A stretch of DNA of 64,000 nt from Bacteroidales bacterium UBA4772 (GTDB lineage Bacteria > Bacteroidota > Bacteroidia > Bacteroidales > VadinHA17), in contig DHHM01000022.1 in assembly GCA_002403305.1 (NCBI GenBank), forward strand, positions 152,340 through 216,339. Direction: 5' to 3'. The notes beneath the pieces were generated by a model, which made no database searches, was not told where the DNA came from, and saw nothing but the letters and a program-made list of their open reading frames with translations. The position numbers were made by a program, and so were the translations under genes. Below are positions 34,053 through 42,438 of this stretch, piece after piece (position 1 is the first letter of the stretch; each line of letters opens with the position of its first letter).

Positions 34053-34838
34053 TTATTCCATCGTACCGAACTCATTAACCCTCAGGCTGATGTTAGCTAT
34101 GCGCGCATGTTTCTCCCAGGTGCCGGGCTGGTTGTCATGGTTGAGGAGCCATCCACGGATGCGTACTCCTGTGACGGTGTCGGGCATATTGCGTGTCTCA
34201 ACACTCACGAACTCTCCTGACTTCATAAGCCTCACTTCACGCCAGTAGTCGCGTCTTTCAGACCCGGTGCTGTCGGTGTAGCTGAAGAAGACCGTCACCC
34301 TGGGGTTCAGGCTCCTGTCATCCTCGAAGAGCTTGATGTCTGCCCTCAGCACATATTCACCCGGTGTCTCGACAGGTATGTCAAACCAGACCGGGTCACG
34401 GGTGAAGTTCTCAGGGAAGAGGTAGCTCGCCTGGCCCGGCCAGAGGTTTTTGGAGAGTGTGGGCTCAGCCGGTACCGCCTCCGTCATTATGTCAGTTTCA
34501 AGCCTGAGGAGGTTGGCGGTCACCCTGTCATAGAGCCTTGACAATCGCTTCGGCTTGTCGGTAAATAAGTATTTGAGTGTCGCGTCAAACTGCTCAAGAG
34601 TGTAGCCGTAGCTTTTGATGATGTCAATATAGTTGAGGATGGAGTCTCTCTGTGCCCATGTCTCTCTCATCACCGTGATATCCAGCATGCCGGCGGTGAG
34701 ATAGGTGTCAGTGAGTATCTCAACAATATCATTTTCCGGGATAAGCATCTTTGCCGGCGGCTTGTTACCGCCGATGTGGGTACATGCTGTCAGCATCAGC
34801 AGGGAGGCAGCAACCGCTATTATTATCCGTGGGCTCAT
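34053..34838 (-). CDS. DUF4296 lipoprotein
   Basis: 261 residues. A signal peptide ends in the lipobox L-T-A-C (Cys19). The following 100 residues have the DUF4296 pattern: P-E-N-D-I-V-E-I-L-T-D-T-Y-L, then R-D-S-I-L-N-Y-I, then the Y-G-Y-T-L-E-Q-F-D helix. The C-terminal half is beta-rich and may be a jelly-roll or carbohydrate-binding-like domain. It sits in the outer or inner membrane; its role is unknown. It overlaps the upstream permease gene by 4 nt, which suggests a functional or at least translational link with lipoprotein export. Confidence 0.82.
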   Translation of the reverse strand: MSPRIIIAVAASLLMLTACTHIGGNKPPAKMLIPENDIVEILTDTYLTAGMLDITVMRETWAQRDSILNYIDIIKSYGYTLEQFDATLKYLFTDKPKRLSRLYDRVTANLLRLETDIMTEAVPAEPTLSKNLWPGQASYLFPENFTRDPVWFDIPVETPGEYVLRADIKLFEDDRSLNPRVTVFFSYTDSTGSERRDYWREVRLMKSGEFVSVETRNMPDTVTGVRIRGWLLNHDNQPGTWEKHARIANISLRVNEFGTME

Positions 34839-36070
34839 TGTTTGTACTTATTTATCTCTCTGAGATATCTGCGCGAAAGGTAGTGTACCGGGTACCAGGC
34901 AGCGGCGTAACCTATTGCCAGTACTGTAGCTGCCACCGTGAAAAAGTCGGCCAGATGCATTTTTACCGGATAGGCATCAATAAGGAGCGAGTCACCGGCG
35001 AGCTTCACTATTCCGAAGTGTTGCTGGGCGGCACAGAGGAGAAAACCGGCAAGCAAGCCAACTACTGTTCCGAAAAGGGATATCATCCATCCCTCGTATA
35101 TGAAGATGCGCTTTATCAGCCGGTTGTCGGCCCCGAGGCTCCTGAGGATGCTTATGTCCCTCTCCTTTTCAATGATGAGCATTGTCAGAGACCCTATTAT
35201 ATTGAACGAGGCAATGATGAGGATGAAGGTGAGGATCACGAAGATAGCCAGCCGTTCGGCCTTCATCACCCTGTAAAACAACTCCTGCTGCTCATACCTG
35301 TTCTGCACCAGGAAATCATCGCCCATGAGTTCCCTGATGGCCTCCTGTGTCTTCTGCTCATCAGCCCCGGGCTTCATCTTCACCTCTATGGAGCTAACCT
35401 CATTGGTGTAGTCAAGCAGTTCGCGGGCGAAATCGATCGGCAGGAAGAGATACTTTGAGTCAAACTCCTGTTCCACGGCAAAGATGCCTGAGAGGAAGAT
35501 ATATTTCCTGGTAAACTCGTTTTCCGGGGTGGCGCTCAGCCGTCCCTTCCGGTCGGGGATATAAATCGCCAGCGGAGAGACAAAGTTAAGCCTCATTCCC
35601 AGGTAATTAGCCACCCCCAGCCCGGCCACGGCGTAGGGTCTTCCGTTTTCGGCCCTGAGGATGAACTCGCCGTCCCACATTGCCGTGTCAAGGTCAGTGA
35701 CAGCGGTATAGTTCAGTGAGACCCCCTTGATGGTGGCTATATACTGCTGTTCGTCATAGCGAAGCAGGGCATTCTCTTCCACGGTCTCGGCGAAGACCTC
35801 CACTCCGTCCAGGGAAGCCAGTTTCGTTAGAAGAAGGGTGTCAGGTGTGAACACCTTTCCACGGACGGGTGTGATACGTATCTCGGGGTCAGAGGTGCTG
35901 AAGATGCTTTTCACCATCTCTTCCAGTCCGTTGAACACCGAGAGTATGGTTATAAGTGCCATTGTACCGACAGCCACGCCGGCGACGGAGATAGCGGATA
36001 TCACGTTGATGGCGTTCCGCGATTTTTTTGCGAAGAGGTATCTTTTTGCTATGTATAGTGACAGCTTCAT
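34835..36070 (-). CDS. LolC/LolE-type lipoprotein-releasing ABC permease
   Basis: 411 residues. An N-terminal helix (S-A-I-S-V-A-G-V-A-V-G-T-M-A-L-I) is followed by a large periplasmic domain, then three C-terminal helices typical of the FtsX/LolE fold. It would extract lipoproteins from the inner membrane with a LolD ATPase, which is not encoded nearby. ATGA-type overlaps on both sides place it between a methyltransferase and a lipoprotein gene. Confidence 0.86.
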   Translation of the reverse strand: MKLSLYIAKRYLFAKKSRNAINVISAISVAGVAVGTMALITILSVFNGLEEMVKSIFSTSDPEIRITPVRGKVFTPDTLLLTKLASLDGVEVFAETVEENALLRYDEQQYIATIKGVSLNYTAVTDLDTAMWDGEFILRAENGRPYAVAGLGVANYLGMRLNFVSPLAIYIPDRKGRLSATPENEFTRKYIFLSGIFAVEQEFDSKYLFLPIDFARELLDYTNEVSSIEVKMKPGADEQKTQEAIRELMGDDFLVQNRYEQQELFYRVMKAERLAIFVILTFILIIASFNIIGSLTMLIIEKERDISILRSLGADNRLIKRIFIYEGWMISLFGTVVGLLAGFLLCAAQQHFGIVKLAGDSLLIDAYPVKMHLADFFTVAATVLAIGYAAAWYPVHYLSRRYLREINKYKQ

Positions 36071-36882
36071 CGGCTTCTCCGTGCGATAACCAGCAATCCC
36101 GTACCCTCTTCATGCCTCATGCAGAGGTCGGCTGTGTTGAGCAGCAGGACAAACGGCATAACGGCAAGATAATAGAAAGGCAGGATAATATAGAAGAGTT
36201 TTGATGCCGAAAGCATCATTACCGGGTATTTCATCGAGAGCCGCCAGGCCATGCTTCCCGGCGTGCCATAGGTATATGCCACGGAGACGCTGTCAAAGCC
36301 TGCGCCGGTGAGCTTCTCCGTTATCTCATCACGGCCGTAACCGTCGCGTACATGTTCCCCGATGAATGAGCTGTCGTCTTCCGAGTGAACGTCAGAGCCG
36401 CCTTTGTCGGAGGGTGTCGAGATGATAAGGTATCCACCGGAGTTTAGCATTGTGAAGAACGAAGAGAAGACTGTGCGGTCCTCTTCGATATGTTCCATCA
36501 CATCGACGCAGAGAATGAGGTCGTAGCTCTCGCTGCTCTTCCAGGTAACCAGGTCTGCCTCAAGGGCATGCACTCTCTCCGCGACACCTGAGGCAGAGAA
36601 AAACCGGTTGCAGTCGGTTACCTGTTCGCTCTTGATATCGGCTGCGGTGATCTTCCATCCGGCGAATCTCCTTGCCATCCACCAGGAGTACTGCCCGAAG
36701 CCCATGCCTGCGTCAAGTATTGATGCCGGTGAGGGCAGCTGAGAAGCCAGTTTCCTGAGTGCCTTTCGCACATGCCATGAACGGAGGAGGAGAATATTGA
36801 GAAGCAGGTAGAAGAGCCTGCGCAGCAGCTTATGGCGGTTGAACAGCCGTCCGAGGGGCTCTTTAACGGGGTCATAGTCCAT
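36067..36882 (-). CDS. Class I SAM-dependent methyltransferase
   Basis: 271 residues. Motif I reads I-L-D-A-G-M-G-F-G-Q-Y; the acidic strand end A-A-D-I-K-S, then L-I-L-C-V-D-V-M-E-H-I and a G-G-Y-L-I-I-S-T-P motif follow. One or two hydrophobic segments near 210-260 suggest membrane association. The substrate is unknown; similar proteins often methylate quinones, lipids or polysaccharide precursors. It starts 5 nt after rbfA. Confidence 0.84.
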   Translation of the reverse strand: MDYDPVKEPLGRLFNRHKLLRRLFYLLLNILLLRSWHVRKALRKLASQLPSPASILDAGMGFGQYSWWMARRFAGWKITAADIKSEQVTDCNRFFSASGVAERVHALEADLVTWKSSESYDLILCVDVMEHIEEDRTVFSSFFTMLNSGGYLIISTPSDKGGSDVHSEDDSSFIGEHVRDGYGRDEITEKLTGAGFDSVSVAYTYGTPGSMAWRLSMKYPVMMLSASKLFYIILPFYYLAVMPFVLLLNTADLCMRHEEGTGLLVIARRSR

Positions 36883-36887
36883 CAGCC

Positions 36888-37226
36888 TTATTCCTTGAGC
36901 AGGTTGGTAATGTTGTCGATGTAGTCGTTGCTGTCGTCAAGGAAGAATGCTATCTCCGGTACTATGCGCAGCTGGTTGCGAACCTTACGGCCGAGCTCGA
37001 ATCTGATTTTCGGGACGCCGGCATGCAGCACTGTCATGGTCTCCTCAGCCCTGTCGGATGGGAAGATGCTGACCCAGGTTTTCGCCAGGGCGAGATCAGG
37101 ACTGACGCGTACGGTGGTTACGGAGATCATCTTTCCGGGGGCCAGCTCGGCGGCATGATGCAGAATGATCTCCGCCAGCTCCTTCTGTATCAGTCGTGCA
37201 ACCTTCTTCTGCCTTGTTGATTCCAT
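36888..37226 (-). CDS. rbfA: 30S ribosome-binding factor RbfA
   Basis: 112 residues from the ATG at 37226; an upstream extension is not conserved-looking and overlaps two promoter elements. The KH-like fold shows R-x-A-R-L-I-Q-K-E-L-A-E-I near the front, then V-S-P-D-L-A-L-A-K-T-W-V-S and L-R-I-V-P-E-I-A-F at the end. It helps 16S rRNA maturation in the cytosol. It is the first gene of a five-gene leftward run. Confidence 0.93.
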   Translation of the reverse strand: MESTRQKKVARLIQKELAEIILHHAAELAPGKMISVTTVRVSPDLALAKTWVSIFPSDRAEETMTVLHAGVPKIRFELGRKVRNQLRIVPEIAFFLDDSNDYIDNITNLLKE

Positions 37227-37244
37227 TTCAGTTGATTTACCCGG

Positions 37245-37260
37245 CAAAAATACAAAAATA
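37245..37260 (-). promoter_or_regulatory. Two adjacent promoter -7 elements (TATTTTTG) before rbfA
   Basis: On the minus strand TATTTTTG occurs twice back to back (37260-37253 and 37252-37245), 18 nt before the rbfA ATG at the nearer one. Either could set the start of the rbfA operon. Confidence 0.5.
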
Positions 37261-37404
37261 GTTGCAGTGGCGGGGGAAACGGGATGTGATCGATTCTGGT
37301 CCGGCGCCGGTGGCCCGTGGAAGGGCAGCCGGGCTGCGGCATGCATGCGGGGAGGCGGCAGTCTCTTTGTAACCTGAGCAGGGAGCAAATTCGATATTTA
37401 TCCC

Positions 37405-37412
37405 TATTTTTG
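37405..37412 (+). promoter_or_regulatory. Promoter -7 element (TATTTTTG) of trpS
   Basis: Exact TAnnTTTG match 22 nt before the ATG at 37435. Confidence 0.55.
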
Positions 37413-37434
37413 TGTCGCAGAAAAAGAATTTTTG

Positions 37435-38424
37435 ATGGATACGGTAGTAAGCGGCATCAGGTCGACGGGTAACCTGCACCTTGGAAACTATTTCGGGGCA
37501 CTGAAGAATTTTCTGAGGATGCAGGATGAGAATAACTGTTTTTTCTTCGTGGCAGATTATCATTCTCTCACCACCCACCCTCATCCTGACGATATCCACG
37601 GTAACATCAGGCAGGTGCTGGCCGAATATCTTGCTGCAGGCATTGACCCGGAGAAGGCCACTGTATATGTGCAGAGCGATGTGCCGGAAGTGGCCGAACT
37701 CTACCTTCTGCTCAACATGAACGCATACGTGGGGGAGCTGGAGCGCACCTCCTCGTTCAAGGAAAAGATACGGCAGCACCCTGACAACATCAACGCCGGG
37801 CTGCTGACCTATCCCGTGCTGATGGCTGCCGACATCATCATTCACAGGGCACATAAGGTGCCTGTGGGCAAGGACCAGGAGCAGCACCTGGAGATGACCC
37901 GCCGTTTTGCACGGAGGTTCAACACCATGTACGGTGTTGACTATTTCCCCGAGCCCGACGCCTATAATTTCGGGAAGCAGCTCATCAAGATACCGGGACT
38001 TGACGGAACGGGTAAGATGGGCAAGAGCGAAGGCAACGGCATCTTCCTTGCCGATACTCCCGCGGAGATACGGAAGAAGGTTATGAGGGCCGTGACTGAT
38101 ACCGGGCCGGAAAAACCGGGTTCTGAGCCTTCAGAGCCGGTCAGGAACCTGTTCACCATCATGGAGGTGGTTTCAGATCCTTCAACGGTTGAATATTTTC
38201 GCGAGAAGCATGCTTCATGCGAGATAAGGTACGGTGACATGAAGAAGCAACTGGCCGAGGATGTGATCAGGGTCACCGAGCCCATCAGGGAACACATCAA
38301 TGAGATACTCAACGACCCGGACTGTCTGAGGAAGGTGGTGGCTGCCGGAGCAGAAAAGGCCAGGGCCAGCGCGCGCGCTACAGTCAGTGAGGTTAGGGAG
38401 ATAATAGGTTACAGGCCCTTCTGA
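37435..38424 (+). CDS. trpS: Tryptophanyl-tRNA synthetase
   Basis: 329 residues. The start is the ATG at 37435, although an in-frame TTG lies 3 nt earlier. The HIGH-like motif reads T-G-N-L-H-L-G-N (11-18) and the KMSKS loop reads K-M-G-K-S. Class I core with Y-P-V-L-M-A-A-D-I and K-D-Q-E-Q-H. It charges tRNA-Trp. The 3' 18 nt and stop codon reappear 89 nt downstream. Confidence 0.96.
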   Translation: MDTVVSGIRSTGNLHLGNYFGALKNFLRMQDENNCFFFVADYHSLTTHPHPDDIHGNIRQVLAEYLAAGIDPEKATVYVQSDVPEVAELYLLLNMNAYVGELERTSSFKEKIRQHPDNINAGLLTYPVLMAADIIIHRAHKVPVGKDQEQHLEMTRRFARRFNTMYGVDYFPEPDAYNFGKQLIKIPGLDGTGKMGKSEGNGIFLADTPAEIRKKVMRAVTDTGPEKPGSEPSEPVRNLFTIMEVVSDPSTVEYFREKHASCEIRYGDMKKQLAEDVIRVTEPIREHINEILNDPDCLRKVVAAGAEKARASARATVSEVREIIGYRPF

Positions 38425-38520
38425 CAACCGCCGCAGGCAAGCTTTAACACCAGCATTGGGCCAGTATTATATTCGCTGGTCATGGGCTGATCACCGGTTA
38501 CAGGCCCTTCTGACAACCGC
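38407..38520 (+). repeat. Duplicated end of trpS, 25-bp copies 89 nt apart
   Basis: GGTTACAGGCCCTTCTGACA plus five more bases occurs exactly at 38407-38431 and 38496-38520. The first copy encodes the last residues and stop of trpS; the second is non-coding. The intervening 64 nt show no gene. Confidence 0.9.
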
Positions 38521-38570
38521 AGGGGATGCGCTTATCACCTGCCGGTGGCTATTCCTGCAGTTGCCGGCCT

Positions 38571-39755
38571 TCAGACGTTCACCACAGGGGCCCTTTCAAA
38601 GGGAGCCTTTCTGTCAAAGAGATAGCGGTAGGTGATGTGTGTCTTGATCACCGTGGCCCCAATCTGGTCAGCGAGATGCATCATTGACGGGTTAAAATCA
38701 CCTATCCAGTTTAATTCCAGTTCTTTATACGGAAAGCCTTTGGACATCGCCAGTCTGGCAAATGACATTATGAGGGCTCCCTCCACGCCCTTGCGCTGAT
38801 GCTCGGGGACGATACCGAAGATCAGTCCGAAGGCTTTGTCGAGCTCCCTTTTTATATACCGGTACCACAGGAATTTCAGTCTGCCAACAGGGTTAAGCTT
38901 GCCGTTGAGATGCCTGACTATCTGGTTTATCTCGGGAAGCATGATGAAGAAGCAGACCGGCTCCTCTTTGTAGAAGCCGAACCAGAGCAGCTTCTCATCG
39001 AGCACCGGTTTTATGCTTTTGAGTATCAGCCTGGCGTGGCCCTCGCTGATAGTCTTAACTCCGGGAAAGCGGGCCCATCCCTTGTTGTGGACGATCATGA
39101 AGTTACGCGCTATATTACGCATCTCCCCGCGGGTCATATATCTGAAGGTGTAGTCAGGATTGCTGAAGATCCTTTCGGCCTTCTCCCTGATTACATTGCT
39201 GAGACGGCTGTCGTCAACAGGTATGTGATAGGTGTATTGTTCAAAGTAGTTTTTGAAACCGTACGACTCAAAGAGCTCCCTGTAGTAAGGCGGGTTATAG
39301 GGCATGCAGTAGTTGGGCGGCAGAAAACCGTCGACCAGCAGACCCCACCAGCGGTCGCGCTCACCGAAGTTCTCGGGTCCCTCCATGGCGGTCATGCCGT
39401 TCCCTGCCAGCCAGTTGCGGCAGGCATTGAACAGCATGAGGGCAGCATTCCTGTCGTTGATGCATTCAAAGAAGCCCATCCCTCCAACAAGATGTTTGTC
39501 CTTGTGGCCTATTTTCTTACTGTAGAAAGCCGCCACCCTGCCGACAGATTTCCCCGTGGCATCCTTCAGCAGCCACCTGATTGCGTCACCGTTTCGGAAG
39601 AGTTTGTTTGAGGAGGGGTTAAAGACCTGCTCTATGTCTTTCATCAGCGGCCTTATCCAGTTGCTGTCACCCCTGTTGATACGGGCAGCCAGATCGTGGA
39701 ATTCCCTGATATCCTTTTTGCTTTTTACTTCAACAAGCTGGAGTGAGCCAACCAT
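38571..39755 (-). CDS. GNAT-fold acyltransferase-like protein (YghO-like)
   Basis: 394 residues. The C-terminal half has a GNAT-like pattern (I-V-P-E-H-Q-R-K-G-V-E-G-A-L-I close to the acetyl-CoA binding R/Q-x-x-G-x-G/A loop). The N-terminal half contains G-F-F-E-C and M-E-G-P-E-N-F-G-E-R-D-R-W-W-G, characteristic of a Bacteroidota family usually annotated as hypothetical or N-acetyltransferase. The substrate is unknown. It converges with trpS across the duplicated trpS end. Confidence 0.75.
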   Translation of the reverse strand: MVGSLQLVEVKSKKDIREFHDLAARINRGDSNWIRPLMKDIEQVFNPSSNKLFRNGDAIRWLLKDATGKSVGRVAAFYSKKIGHKDKHLVGGMGFFECINDRNAALMLFNACRNWLAGNGMTAMEGPENFGERDRWWGLLVDGFLPPNYCMPYNPPYYRELFESYGFKNYFEQYTYHIPVDDSRLSNVIREKAERIFSNPDYTFRYMTRGEMRNIARNFMIVHNKGWARFPGVKTISEGHARLILKSIKPVLDEKLLWFGFYKEEPVCFFIMLPEINQIVRHLNGKLNPVGRLKFLWYRYIKRELDKAFGLIFGIVPEHQRKGVEGALIMSFARLAMSKGFPYKELELNWIGDFNPSMMHLADQIGATVIKTHITYRYLFDRKAPFERAPVVNV

Positions 39756-39837
39756 TACCCCGTGAATTTCGAATAGGGCAGAAATTTAGTCAAACATTTT
39801 GTAATAGCAAAGTCCGGGCTCTTTTCCGGTCTCACTG

Positions 39838-42243
39838 TCAGAACTTCACCCTGGCAGAGAAGATGAAATTCCTCCCTGCGGCGGCGATGCCTGATGAATA
39901 GGGTCTGTACCTCAGGTCGAGGAGGTTTTCCACCCCGGCCGTAAGGTCAACCCTGTTGCTGATGTTGTATGAGCTCTTGAGGTTAAGGGTGAACCATCCG
40001 GGCGACCAGGGGTTGCCGTTCTCGTCGGTGGCATAGAGGTACGCCTTGTCTCTCTCGCTCGGTGCAAGCCTGTCGTACGTCACGCTGCCGTTCCAGGCGG
40101 CATAGAAGTCAGCCTTGAAGTGAGATCTCTCTAAAATTATATGGGTTGTGCCGAACATTGGCGGCACATGACGCAGGGGCTCATTCTCATTGTCACGTCC
40201 GCCCGTCAGGGTCAGGGCTGTCTTGATCCTGAGGAAGTAGGCAGGTTTCAGTTCTGCCTTCAGCTGTGTGCCGTAGACAAGGGCATAGCCCGCATTGACC
40301 ATGGCCTGTACCCGGCTCTCCTCGCCCATATATTCAACGGTCGGCTGACCGTTGAAGAGGAAGTCGCGCCTGACCATTGCGTTATCGAGCCATGACAGGA
40401 AGAACGAAGCATCTGCCCGGAGTATTTCCCCTATCTCCCTGGAGGCACCGAGGTCTATATTATAAAGATATTCCGGCTTGAGGTCAGGGTTGGGCACCAC
40501 CAGTACCCCGGGGGCTGATTCGAATACCTTGCCGAGGTCATCGAGGTTCGGAGCCCGGAAGCCGGTAGAGAGGTTTGCAGTGAGTTCGGTGCGGCTGTCA
40601 GGCCTGTAGACGGCGCCGGCAGCGCCGGTGACTGCGCTGCTGGCAGTCTCGATGGTGGTAAAGGGCAGATTGTAGAAAGAGTTATCGGCGATCTCCGAAT
40701 CGAGCGAGACAAAATTATACCTTGCCCCGGTGCTGACGGTGAATTTGCTGCTCAGATTGAACTTGTAGCCGAGGTAGAGTGAGAAACTGTTGTAGATATT
40801 TCTGCCATTCGGATAACGCGATCCTGCAGGCTCCGTAGCACCGGTGAGGATATCTCTCACATCAGCAGTGCTTTTTATGTTGTTTCTGACATATTCAGCG
40901 CCGTAGTAGAGCAGGTTGCTGTTCTCCTTGTTGACCTTGTCAAAGTCGACATTTGCTGACCAGATACCGACTTTTTCAAACTGCTCGTTCAGGCTTGTGC
41001 TGTTTATCTTCCGGTCGTGGCGACTCTCCCGGTAATCCTGTCTTGCCACAGTGACCTTGGCTTCGTCAAATAGTCCCGAGTGTTTCTTATAGCTGACCGT
41101 TGAGCTGGTCATCATCCATATCTGGGGTCCGTAATACCAGTCGCCAAACCTGAGGGTATTGTCCCTGACCTGTATCAGCCTGTCATATCGTGGCACGTCG
41201 GACAGGCGGGAATAGTGATTTGCGAGGATCACATCGAAGTTCTTTCCTGCCTTGAATCGCAGTTTATTGGTAGTATTAAGTTGTGAATAGCCTGTGGCGG
41301 CCTGTCTGCGGGGATCGTCATTCACAACCACGGTATCACCTGTGGCGGTTCGTTCCTGGTACATGTTACGAAGGTATTCGGAATGTTTCCGCGATCCCAT
41401 CATCAGGTCACCGAAGTCGGACCATGAGGCTGAGGTGAAGAAGGCCACCCTGTGTCCGCCCACGTTCAGGTCGGCATGGTATGTCTGTTCACGGGCAGCA
41501 GTGGAGTAGCGGGCCATCGCTTCCGCCCTGTGAAAGACGGAGTCGCCGGTGGAGAAGAGTGCCCTCTCGGTATGAAAGTCCATTACTCCCCCCAGGGCGT
41601 CACTGCCGTACATGGTGGCTCCCGGGCCGAAGATCACCTCTGTGCGTTCTATAACGTTGGGGTCGAGTGAGATCACATTCTGGATGTTGCCCTCCCTGTA
41701 GATGGCGTTGTTCATCCGCACGCCGTCGATGTTTATCAGCACCCTGTTGGTGGCAAAACCCCTCAGCATCGGGCTGCCGCCGCCGAGCTGGCTCTTCTGC
41801 ACGAAGACATCGCCGCTGAGGGTGAGCAGGTCTGCCGTGGTCTGCGGGTTGTGCATCCTGACAGAGGGGAGGGGTATGGTGCTTATGTGGTTCGGGACCT
41901 CATTGGATCTCTGTTCCCACCGATTGGCGGAGACGATGAACTCTTCGACCTCAAAGGTCTTTATTTCAAGACGTATTACCCAGTTGGCCTGCCTGATCTC
42001 TTCCGGGGTGAAGGAGACCCTTTCATATGAGAAATGCTGGAAAAAGACCGGTTTCCCGGCAGGGAATCCAGACAGGCTGACCTTACCCGCATAGTTAGTA
42101 TAGCCGAACTGTGTCTTTGACTCATTGTAAACGGCGACGTCAGATACCGGCTTACCGTCATCAGCGTCAAGCACCGTCACTGTCTGGGCGGTCAGCGTCG
42201 CAAAAGGCAATAGAAAAAAGAGGAGGATCAGATATTTCTTCAT
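39838..42243 (-). CDS. TonB-dependent outer membrane receptor (hemoglobin/heme-receptor-like)
   Basis: 801 residues from the ATG at 42243, chosen because the signal peptide M-K-K-Y-L-I-L-L-F-F-L-L-P ... T-A-Q follows. After it come a carboxypeptidase-regulatory-like beta domain (20-100), a plug (115-235) with G-G-G-S-P-M-L-R-G-F-A-T-N-R-V-L and M-Y-G-S-D-A-L-G-G-V, and a 22-strand barrel to a C-terminal aromatic residue (K-F). The plug resembles hemoglobin/transferrin-type receptors; no SusD partner lies nearby, so this is not a polysaccharide utilisation locus. Substrate assignment is tentative. Confidence 0.85.
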   Translation of the reverse strand: MKKYLILLFFLLPFATLTAQTVTVLDADDGKPVSDVAVYNESKTQFGYTNYAGKVSLSGFPAGKPVFFQHFSYERVSFTPEEIRQANWVIRLEIKTFEVEEFIVSANRWEQRSNEVPNHISTIPLPSVRMHNPQTTADLLTLSGDVFVQKSQLGGGSPMLRGFATNRVLINIDGVRMNNAIYREGNIQNVISLDPNVIERTEVIFGPGATMYGSDALGGVMDFHTERALFSTGDSVFHRAEAMARYSTAAREQTYHADLNVGGHRVAFFTSASWSDFGDLMMGSRKHSEYLRNMYQERTATGDTVVVNDDPRRQAATGYSQLNTTNKLRFKAGKNFDVILANHYSRLSDVPRYDRLIQVRDNTLRFGDWYYGPQIWMMTSSTVSYKKHSGLFDEAKVTVARQDYRESRHDRKINSTSLNEQFEKVGIWSANVDFDKVNKENSNLLYYGAEYVRNNIKSTADVRDILTGATEPAGSRYPNGRNIYNSFSLYLGYKFNLSSKFTVSTGARYNFVSLDSEIADNSFYNLPFTTIETASSAVTGAAGAVYRPDSRTELTANLSTGFRAPNLDDLGKVFESAPGVLVVPNPDLKPEYLYNIDLGASREIGEILRADASFFLSWLDNAMVRRDFLFNGQPTVEYMGEESRVQAMVNAGYALVYGTQLKAELKPAYFLRIKTALTLTGGRDNENEPLRHVPPMFGTTHIILERSHFKADFYAAWNGSVTYDRLAPSERDKAYLYATDENGNPWSPGWFTLNLKSSYNISNRVDLTAGVENLLDLRYRPYSSGIAAAGRNFIFSARVKF

Positions 42244-42406
42244 CACTGAAAATTCCAAAGCGATATAGGCTGTACAAAAAGCATTCCATAAAAAGTAAAC
42301 AGGGCTATGTTTCTCAGCATACCCTGAGGCAGGTGCGGGAATGTGGCGCGGCATAACCCGCACCACATCGCTCCGGTCATATATGCAATAGCAAAGTAAT
42401 ATTTTA

Positions 42407-42414
42407 TATTTTTG
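42407..42414 (+). promoter_or_regulatory. Promoter -7 element (TATTTTTG) of the beta-propeller gene
   Basis: Exact TAnnTTTG match. It overlaps an in-frame TTG at 42412, which rules that start out and supports the ATG at 42439. Confidence 0.55.
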
Positions 42415-42438
42415 AGTTCAGATAATTACCTCGAAAAA

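Noticed and set aside
39838..42243. Polysaccharide utilisation locus
   Set aside because: There is a TonB receptor but no SusD-like gene or glycoside hydrolase nearby, and the plug resembles heme receptors.
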